From CAZMVY01 sp964617875 (GTDB taxonomy: Bacteria; Planctomycetota; Phycisphaerae; UBA1845; PWPN01), in the NCBI GenBank assembly GCA_964617875.1, contig CAZUAI010000031.1:1-56147 (forward strand): a stretch of 56,147 nt of DNA. The letters are read 5' to 3'. The notes under the pieces were generated by a model. The model saw only the letters and a list, made by a program, of their open reading frames with translations. It was not told where the DNA came from and ran no database searches. Shown one piece after another: positions 50,281 through 56,147 of the stretch (its first letter is position 1; each line of letters begins with the position of its first letter). Position numbers and translations under genes: made by a program.

Positions 50281-51168
50281 ATGGCAGCGAAACTACTGGA
50301 CGGCGAAGCCCTGGCGAGCCGCATTCGGGAGCAGGTGCGTGCGGACGTGAGCGAACTGATCGCCGGCGGGCATCGTCCGAAACTCGCCGGGGTCATCGCA
50401 GGCTCGCCCGCTCCGGGTCTGATATACGCGAAATCCCAGCAGGCCCAGTGTCAGCGGGTGGGCATTGACTACGAACTCCTCCAGTTGCGCGAAGGGGCAA
50501 CGGGCGACGAGATCGGAGATACGATCCGGTGCTTGAACCAGGATGCGTCGGTCACAGGCATCATCCTGCTTATGCCGTTGCCCGCGGGCGTGGACGCACC
50601 GGGGTTGCAATATGCGATCGACCCGTACAAGGACGTTGAGGGTGTGAGCCCGGCGAACATTGGGATGTGTTTTTACGACACACCCATCATCGCCCCGTGT
50701 GCGGCATTGGCGGCCGTGGAGTTGCTGTCTCTCAGCGGAGTGGAGATTCGGGGCGCCGAAGCGGTCGTCGTGGGGCAGGGTGCCGTGGTAGGACGGCCGA
50801 TCACGACGTTTCTCCTGCAAAGGATGGCCACGGTGACGGGGTGCCACATTGCCACGCGCAACCTGGCGGCCCACACGCTCCGTGCGGACATTCTTGTTGT
50901 CGGGGTCGGTAAGCCCGGGCTCATCACGCGAACGCATGTGAAGCCTGGAGCCGTCGTGATCGACGTCGGCGTGAATCGGATTACCCGGCCGGGGACGGAC
51001 GGCACGGTGCGCAGCGCCACGGTAGGCGACGTCGATTTTGACGCCGTCAGAGAAGTTGCCGGCGCCATCACGCCGGTGCCCGGCGGCGTGGGGCCCGTCA
51101 CCGTCGCGATGCTGTTGCGCAACACGGTCGAGGCCGCCAGGAAACAACTCGCCGGCAGGCGGCCCTGA
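50281..51168 (+). CDS. folD: FolD-family methylenetetrahydrofolate dehydrogenase with altered cyclohydrolase site
   Basis: 295-residue protein with the overall FolD sequence: MAAKLLDGEALASRIR start, folate pocket near PLPAGVDAPGL, NAD(P) fold with AVVVGQGAVVGRPITTF and TPVPGGVGPVTVAMLL at the end. The family normally has K-x3 in the YVxxK motif at the position of E. coli Lys54/human Lys56; here Tyr49-A-K-S-Gln53 puts Gln there. The next conserved Gln (GILVQLPLP) is Leu97, and the second Asp of KDVDG is Glu120. The nucleotide loop also has Gln-Gly in place of the usual Arg/Ala-Ser. So dehydrogenase activity may remain and cyclohydrolase is doubtful. ATG 50281 is chosen by family start. Confidence 0.88.
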   Translation: MAAKLLDGEALASRIREQVRADVSELIAGGHRPKLAGVIAGSPAPGLIYAKSQQAQCQRVGIDYELLQLREGATGDEIGDTIRCLNQDASVTGIILLMPLPAGVDAPGLQYAIDPYKDVEGVSPANIGMCFYDTPIIAPCAALAAVELLSLSGVEIRGAEAVVVGQGAVVGRPITTFLLQRMATVTGCHIATRNLAAHTLRADILVVGVGKPGLITRTHVKPGAVVIDVGVNRITRPGTDGTVRSATVGDVDFDAVREVAGAITPVPGGVGPVTVAMLLRNTVEAARKQLAGRRP

Positions 51169-51215
51169 CCAGACGGTCGATGGTACCGGCGAATCATGCG
51201 GACACTGGAGTCATC

Positions 51216-52262
51216 GTGGGTTACTTTCTCCCTCGCATCGAGATGATGGACGGCTACACCCCAGGGGAGCAGCCGACTGAGCCGGGTGTCGTCAAGTTGA
51301 ACACCAACGAGAATCCGTACCCGCCGTCGCCCCGCGTGCTGGAGGCCATCGCGCGGATCACGCCGGAGCAGCTGAGACGCTATCCGGACCCGCTCGGCAA
51401 TGCGTTCCGCGACGCGGCCGCCCGTGTCTTTGGCGTCACGCGGGAGATGATCATCTGCGGCAACGGCATGGACGACCTCCTGAACATCGCCGTCCGCGCG
51501 TTCAGCGGTCCCGAGGCGAAGCTGGTTTATCCGACGCCGACGTACACGCTCTACGCCGTGTTGGCGAACGTCCAGGCCTCGATGGTCAAGGAGGTGCCGT
51601 TCGGTCCCCGATACGAACTGCCGGCGGATGCGATCGTTGCGGAGCACGGCCGTGTGACGTACCTGGCGAACCCGAACGCGCCGTCGGGGACGTTTGTCTC
51701 GCCCGCGGAAGTGGCCTCACTGGCGCAGCGGCTGGACGGCGTCCTCTGCGTGGACGAGGCGTATGTCGATTTTGCCGACGCGAACTGCATGGACCTGGCG
51801 AAGCGCTTCGAGAACGTCCTGGTGATGCGGACGCTCTCGAAGGGTTACTCGCTGGCCGGATTGCGGTTTGGTTTTGCCGTCGGGCACCCGGCGATCATTT
51901 CGGGCCTGATGAAGGTCAAGGACAGCTACAACGTGGACGCGGTGGCCCTCACCGCGGCGACGGCGGCATTGAACGATCAGGAATATGCAAGGACCACCTG
52001 GGACCGCGTGCGTGCCGAGCGTTCCCGGCTCGCCGCATCGCTGGAGAAGCTCGATATGCCGTGCCTGCCCTCGCAGTCGAACTTCCTGCTGGCAAGGCCG
52101 GGCTGGTCCACCGCCCGCGAGATCTACGAATCGCTCAAGGCACGCAGAATCCTGGTCCGATACTTCAACTACCCGCGCGTGTCGGATTGCCTGCGAATCA
52201 CCGTGGGCACGTCCGAGCAGAACGACACGTTACTGGCCGCATTGCGCGAGCTGCGAGGCTAG
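51216..52262 (+). CDS. hisC: Histidinol-phosphate aminotransferase
   Basis: 348-residue fold-type I PLP aminotransferase for the seventh step of histidine synthesis. KLNTNENPYPPSPRVLEAI is the family N-terminus, IICGNGMDDLL the cofactor phosphate region, YLANPNAPSG the ligand loop, LCVDEAYVDF holds the Asp that pairs with the pyridine nitrogen, and Lys209 in TLSKGYSLAGLRFG is the PLP lysine. GTG 51216 is chosen because GGAG lies six nt upstream; ATG 51180 has no ribosome site. It is followed after eight nt by hisB, so the two are one operon, preceded by folD. Confidence 0.95.
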   Translation: MGYFLPRIEMMDGYTPGEQPTEPGVVKLNTNENPYPPSPRVLEAIARITPEQLRRYPDPLGNAFRDAAARVFGVTREMIICGNGMDDLLNIAVRAFSGPEAKLVYPTPTYTLYAVLANVQASMVKEVPFGPRYELPADAIVAEHGRVTYLANPNAPSGTFVSPAEVASLAQRLDGVLCVDEAYVDFADANCMDLAKRFENVLVMRTLSKGYSLAGLRFGFAVGHPAIISGLMKVKDSYNVDAVALTAATAALNDQEYARTTWDRVRAERSRLAASLEKLDMPCLPSQSNFLLARPGWSTAREIYESLKARRILVRYFNYPRVSDCLRITVGTSEQNDTLLAALRELRG

Positions 52263-52270
52263 GCACCCAT

Positions 52271-52861
52271 ATGGCAAAGCGTATCGCCCGCATCCAGCGA
52301 AAGACCCGCGAGACCGATATCGTGCTCACGCTCAATCTCGACGGCTCCGGGAAGGTCACGGCCCGCACCGGCGTCGGCTTCTTCGACCACATGCTCGACC
52401 ACGTCGGTCGGCACGGGTTGTTTGACCTGACCGTCAAGGCGAGCGGCGACCTGCACGTGGATGCCCATCACACGGTCGAAGACGTGGCGATCTGCCTCGG
52501 CCAGGCCTTACGCCAGGCCCTTGGCGACAAGCGCGGTATCCGCCGCTTCGGCTTCTTCACGGTGCCCATGGACGAGTCCCTGGCCCAGGTCGCCGTCGAT
52601 CTGTCCGGTCGGGCCGCCTTCGTCTACCGTGCGAAGTACCGTGGCGGCAAGATTGGCGACTTTGACATTGAACTCGTCCAGGAGTTCCTCAACGCCCTGG
52701 CCCAGCACGCCCAGATGAACCTGCACGTGGTCGTCCCGTACGGAACGAATAACCACCACATCGTCGAGGCGATTTTCAAGGCCCTTGGCAAGGCGCTCCG
52801 CCAGGCCGCCGAAACGGACCCTCGCGAGAAATCCGTCCCCTCGACCAAAGGCACCCTGTGA
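52271..52861 (+). CDS. hisB: Imidazoleglycerol-phosphate dehydratase
   Basis: 196-residue Mn-dependent dehydratase of histidine synthesis. The two metal-binding His clusters are visible in GVGFFDHMLDHVGRHG with HVDAHHTVEDVAICL, and in GTNNHHIVEAIFKALGKA near the end. The length is that of the monofunctional enzyme; no HAD phosphatase is fused as in the enteric bifunctional HisB. ATG 52271 follows the hisC stop by eight nt. HisB is normally a 24-mer in the cytoplasm. Confidence 0.95.
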   Translation: MAKRIARIQRKTRETDIVLTLNLDGSGKVTARTGVGFFDHMLDHVGRHGLFDLTVKASGDLHVDAHHTVEDVAICLGQALRQALGDKRGIRRFGFFTVPMDESLAQVAVDLSGRAAFVYRAKYRGGKIGDFDIELVQEFLNALAQHAQMNLHVVVPYGTNNHHIVEAIFKALGKALRQAAETDPREKSVPSTKGTL

Positions 52862-53048
52862 CGAACGCTCCGCACGACGAATCGTCATCCGCCTTATCGC
52901 ACGGGCGTCTGTTGCGGACCGGCGGTTGACGGTACAATGCGCACCCATCGTCGGCTGCCAGGCGATTGGAAGGCGCGGACGTGGGCAGTTGGCGACAAAC
53001 GAAAGCCTCCCGAGGCGTGTCGGGACCGAGAAGAAGGAGCGATGCGAG

Positions 53049-55112
53049 ATGGCCGAGGCGGTTTGCAGCTCGGAGAAACAGGTTCGACCGGGTCATGGCG
53101 GTCTGCCGCATGCCTGCGAAGCATGCGGCACACCCTTTGCGTCCGATGCGCCGAGAGGCAACGGCCAGGCGCACTCGGGCGTGCTCTGCCGTCCGATCCA
53201 CGCCATTCACCGCGACGCGGTAACGCCGGACACGGCTTGTACTGAACTTGAGGCGTATAAGCTTTCGCTCCGGCGGTATCACCCGGTCGACCGCGGTCTG
53301 CCGTGGTCCTGTCAGGCGCACTGCACGCGATGCGACGTCGTGGCGCCCGGCAGGTTTCTGTACGAGGCGCGGGAGGATCGCGTCTACCTGGAGATTGTCT
53401 GCCCGAACTGCGGCACGGATCGCGAACGCCACGAGGATCTGCTGTTCACGAAGGACTGGAGCCGGTATCGTGCCGACGCCGGCCCCTACCAGCCCGAGAC
53501 GACACACACGGGCGCCCCGATCCGTCCGATTCTGAAGGGCCTGCCCCGGACGGTCGAGACGCTCTGCCCCGAATGCTCGTGCATCCTGCTCGGCCGCTAC
53601 TACGTCAAGGACAACGCCGTACTGATCGAAAAGACCTGCCCGGAGCACGGCTACTTCCGCGACAAGGTCAACTCGGACGCCGAGATGTACCTCCGCGCCA
53701 CCTGGGGCATCTTCGATGACGAACGCGGGGTCCACGCGCCGCAGGTCAGAGGCGCGAGCCATTGCCCGAGCGATTGCGGCCTCTGCAACCAGCACCTCTC
53801 CACGTCCGTCCTCGCACAGATCGACATGACGAACCGGTGCAACCTGACCTGCCCCGTGTGCTTCGCGAATGCGAACACGGCCGGCTACGTGAGCGAGCCG
53901 ACCTATGACATGGTCGTCGAGATGCTTCAGACGCTTCGCAATCAGCACCCGCTGCCGGTGACCTCGGTCCAGCTGACCGGCGGCGAGCCGACGCTCCACC
54001 CCGACTTCTGCCGCGTCGTACGCAAGGCCAACGAGATGGGCTTCTCGCACGTCCAGGTCGCCACGAACGGCATCCGCTTCGCCGACGAGGCGTTCGCGAA
54101 GCAGGCGGCCGAGGCCGGCTTGCACACGCTGTACCTCCAGTTCGACGGCGTCGGCGACGAGTTCTACCGGAAGACCCGCGGGCACGAAGGGCTGTTCGCC
54201 CTCAAGGTCCGGTGCGTCGAAAACTGCCGCAAGTACGCAATGAAGATCTGCCTCGTGCCGACCCTCATCAAGGGCTTCAACGACGACCAGGTCGGCCCGA
54301 TCCTCCGATTCGCCTGCGACAACATCGACGTCGTCGCCGGCATCAGCTACCAGCCGGTGACCTTCAGCGGGCGGATCAGTCACAAGGAACGCGAGGAGAA
54401 GCGATACACCCTCGGGGACCTCGCCCACGCCATCGCCGACGCCACCGGGGCGGACCTGAAGCGGGACTTCCTACCGCTCGGCTCGGTGTCGCCGTTGTCG
54501 CGCCTGCTGTCGTGCATCGATGGCAAGACGAAAATCACGGCAAGCTGCCACAGTGACTGTGCCTTCGGCTCGTACATGTTCGTGACGCCCGACCGCAGGC
54601 CGATCCCGATCCCGAGCGTGTTCAACTTCTTCGGGCTCATGACCGACTTCAATCACTACGCGCGGAAGATCAAGGCGCGGCACCCGGTGGCGAACCGGTG
54701 GGAGCGACTGCACATCGCCTGGTTCTTCTTCAAGCGCTATCGCTGGTCGATGCTCTTCAAGACCGACATCCGGCCCTGGACCTTCATCCGCGCCCTGCAG
54801 GGCATGACCGACAAGAACAAGGGCCGCGGCAAGGAGGGCAACAAGGGCTATCGCACCCTGCTGACGGCGGGCATGCACTTCATGGACCGCTACAACTTCG
54901 ACTGCGAGCGGGTCAAACGCTGCGTCATCCAGTACTCCAGCGTGGACGGGGTCTACCCCTTTTGCACCATCAACGGCGGACCGGCCTACCGACCCTTCAT
55001 CGAGAAGATGTACGCCCAGTCAAAGGAAGAGTGGCAGGCCGCGCACCCGGGACAGGAGCTGCGGCCTTCGATCAAGGCCGATGATCACGGGCGCGGTTGT
55101 GGCAGCTGTTGA
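53049..55112 (+). CDS. Tetraether lipid synthase (Tes)-like radical SAM protein with duplicated Cys ribbon
   Basis: 687-residue radical SAM protein. The cluster motif is Cys264-x3-Cys268-x2-Cys271 in DMTNRCNLTCPVCFANANT, preceded by Cys239-PSD-Cys243-GL-Cys246-NQH, an arrangement I associate with archaeal tetraether lipid synthase and its homologues, which join two lipid chains by radical chemistry. VQLTGGEPTLHPDF, HVQVATNGIRFADE, LYLQFDGVGDEFYRKTRG and VAGISYQPVTFSGRIS follow as in that family. Residues about 93-145 and 175-222 are two copies of a CxxC...CP(N/E)(C/H)G ribbon. The protein is longer than archaeal Tes because of the extra N-terminal copy. AGGAG nine nt before ATG 53049 supports the start. 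A membrane-lipid substrate is inference. Confidence 0.8.
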   Translation: MAEAVCSSEKQVRPGHGGLPHACEACGTPFASDAPRGNGQAHSGVLCRPIHAIHRDAVTPDTACTELEAYKLSLRRYHPVDRGLPWSCQAHCTRCDVVAPGRFLYEAREDRVYLEIVCPNCGTDRERHEDLLFTKDWSRYRADAGPYQPETTHTGAPIRPILKGLPRTVETLCPECSCILLGRYYVKDNAVLIEKTCPEHGYFRDKVNSDAEMYLRATWGIFDDERGVHAPQVRGASHCPSDCGLCNQHLSTSVLAQIDMTNRCNLTCPVCFANANTAGYVSEPTYDMVVEMLQTLRNQHPLPVTSVQLTGGEPTLHPDFCRVVRKANEMGFSHVQVATNGIRFADEAFAKQAAEAGLHTLYLQFDGVGDEFYRKTRGHEGLFALKVRCVENCRKYAMKICLVPTLIKGFNDDQVGPILRFACDNIDVVAGISYQPVTFSGRISHKEREEKRYTLGDLAHAIADATGADLKRDFLPLGSVSPLSRLLSCIDGKTKITASCHSDCAFGSYMFVTPDRRPIPIPSVFNFFGLMTDFNHYARKIKARHPVANRWERLHIAWFFFKRYRWSMLFKTDIRPWTFIRALQGMTDKNKGRGKEGNKGYRTLLTAGMHFMDRYNFDCERVKRCVIQYSSVDGVYPFCTINGGPAYRPFIEKMYAQSKEEWQAAHPGQELRPSIKADDHGRGCGSC

Positions 55113-55546
55113 TGTTCTCGTACCGTTGGACGCATCGTTTCGCGATCCCGCCGCTCGAGGCGGTGCTCGACGCCGTGGAGGCGTATTTCACGACGCTGTC
55201 GCCCGGGCGGTACAGGCTCGCACGGCGCGAGCGGTTTTGTCTCGAGTTCCGGCGGGGCTCGTGGAAGCGGCGGTTGCTCGATCATTCCGCGATCGTGCCG
55301 CGGTTCACGGGCATCGACCGCCGCGACGTCGCGACCTGGCCGACGTTGATGACGGTGACGACGCTGCCGTCGCCGTCATCGTTTGAGGTTACGGTGCAGC
55401 GCGATGTGCAGATGCCCGACGGCCTTCCGTTGCAGGACGGCCATCAGGCATCGGGGGCGGCGGCGTTCGAGCGGGAAATGAGCGGCCTGGTCGCGTACCT
55501 GGAAGAGTTCCTGCACCTGCCGGCGCGCCCGGACGTGACGACGTAG
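55112..55546 (+). CDS. Unknown 144-aa protein translationally coupled to the Tes-like gene
   Basis: 144-residue protein whose ATG overlaps the stop of the radical SAM gene (TGATG, 55110-55114), so the two are translated together. MFSYRWTHRFAIPPLEAVLD opens an N-terminal amphipathic/hydrophobic segment. The middle is basic and strand-like (RRERFCLEFRRGSWKRRLLD; TLMTVTTLPSPSSFEVTVQ), and the C-terminus is helical (MSGLVAYLEEFLHL). There is no signal peptide or complete membrane span. I recognise no family. The tight coupling suggests a partner or modifier of the radical SAM protein, which is inference. Confidence 0.65.
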   Translation: MFSYRWTHRFAIPPLEAVLDAVEAYFTTLSPGRYRLARRERFCLEFRRGSWKRRLLDHSAIVPRFTGIDRRDVATWPTLMTVTTLPSPSSFEVTVQRDVQMPDGLPLQDGHQASGAAAFEREMSGLVAYLEEFLHLPARPDVTT

Positions 55547-55618
55547 GGCACGGTCGCCGCCCGCGCAAGCGGGCAAGACCCGTCGCCCGCGACTGGAATC
55601 GATTTGTGCGGGGTGACA

Positions 55619-56147
55619 ATGAACGTGGCCGACCAGAACCCGAGAAGGCAGCAGCCCCCCCCTTCGCCTGCGGATGAGCGCCTGCAGGCGGCGGTGCCGA
55701 TGCCGGGCGTCGTCGAGGCCGACCGTCTCGGCGGCGACAAGCACGCGGCGCCAACGCCGTTGCGCGGCGGCACGGCATCGGACGGCGCCGCAGACAAGAC
55801 CGGTGGTTACGATTCGCGCACACAGGCGCCGGCCCACACGACCGCCCACCGGCTCGGCAAAAGCTACCGCCCCGACGGCGGCGTCAGCGACAACCCCAAC
55901 AAGTCCTCCGCACGAACGGATGACGGCGAAATCACGTCCAGGGAGTACGGCGACAACTGCCGTGCCGCCCGCGGCCAGGTCGATCGGCTGCACGAACTGC
56001 CGGTGGAGCCAGCCGGCATCCAGTCGCGCTACATCGACCTCGATTACCACCACCCGCTCGAAGACTGGCTCGGCACACGGCCCGTGCGGGCCATCCTCGG
56101 CTACATCAGCCGGACCCGCCGCACCGGCAAGACGATGATCGAGGAGA
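55619..56147 (+). CDS. Partial gene of unknown function, runs off the window
   Basis: Open frame from ATG 55619 to the window end with no stop; codon third positions are GC-rich, supporting real coding. The first 110 residues are Pro/Gly/Asp/Thr-rich and probably disordered. The end is more structured: RYIDLDYHHPLEDWLGT, then RAILGYISRTRRTGKTMIEE. The start has no clear ribosome site. It follows the coupled pair by 72 nt on the same strand and may belong to the same lipid-related cluster. The C-terminal part is missing, so no family can be named. Confidence 0.5.
   Translation, partial: MNVADQNPRRQQPPPSPADERLQAAVPMPGVVEADRLGGDKHAAPTPLRGGTASDGAADKTGGYDSRTQAPAHTTAHRLGKSYRPDGGVSDNPNKSSARTDDGEITSREYGDNCRAARGQVDRLHELPVEPAGIQSRYIDLDYHHPLEDWLGTRPVRAILGYISRTRRTGKTMIEE

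Noticed and set aside
52912..52938. TTGCGG-N15-TACAAT as a promoter of the radical SAM gene
   Set aside because: The spacer is short and the -35 matches only three positions; too weak to list.
1..56147. tRNA, rRNA, CRISPR array, insertion sequence or prophage genes
   Set aside because: Looked for D/T-loop sequences, regular short repeats, transposase motifs and terminal inverted repeats; none found by eye.

Overview
The window is a GC-rich chromosomal stretch, most likely from a Planctomycetota bacterium, probably of a Phycisphaerae-like lineage. That placement is an inference. It rests on five large secreted proteins ending in the same double dockerin-like tail (D-x-D-x-D-V-D-x-x-D-F followed by C-F/Y-x-G), on a HYExAFE-type gene next to hisS, and on the mix of cell-wall and giant extracellular genes. 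I see no tRNA, rRNA, CRISPR array, insertion sequence or phage gene.

Layout. 0-11.5 kb: a flavodoxin-like reductase, a GNAT acetyltransferase, a class I methyltransferase overlapping a RodA-type SEDS protein, a nucleotidyltransferase-PfkB fusion in the reverse domain order to HldE, a GT2 glycosyltransferase, a predicted lipoprotein, a KefB-type antiporter and an alpha/beta hydrolase. Two features here are not ordinary genes: a candidate structured small RNA with its own promoter and terminator (about 7147-7304), and a 28-residue membrane microprotein on the minus strand that ends at a strong terminator (3432-3577). 11.6-20 kb: a secreted reprolysin-like metallopeptidase with six tandem fibronectin-like repeats, then a GH123/DUF4091-like secreted protein with thrombospondin type 3 repeats. 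20-24.8 kb: small membrane, lipoprotein and regulator genes, including a winged-helix regulator behind a near-consensus promoter and three tandem small membrane proteins.

24.8-34.7 kb is informational and metalloid-related. ykgJ-like, hisS and a frameshifted HYExAFE gene form one minus-strand operon. Upstream of it lie acr3, arsC and an internally deleted arsM. Beyond a dockerin protein gene inserted on the opposite strand is a second operon: leaderless arsR, a DUF318/ArsP permease, a DGC zinc-binding protein, a CPKC thioredoxin-like protein, a membrane-anchored thioredoxin, CcdA and a Cys-rich small membrane protein. Together these look like arsenic detoxification coupled to a thiol relay that runs from cytoplasm to envelope.

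35-50 kb: a GH38 alpha-mannosidase, bacteriohemerythrin, an M14 lipoprotein overlapping a HAD phosphatase, a giant GerMN/amidase_3 cell-wall hydrolase, nadB and a secreted subtilase. 50-56 kb: a FolD homologue whose key cyclohydrolase residues are replaced, hisC-hisB, and a radical SAM protein closely resembling tetraether lipid synthase (Tes). The last carries a duplicated cysteine ribbon and is translationally coupled to an unknown gene, with a partial unknown gene following.

All functional calls come from reading motifs and lengths in the sequence. No database search was run.
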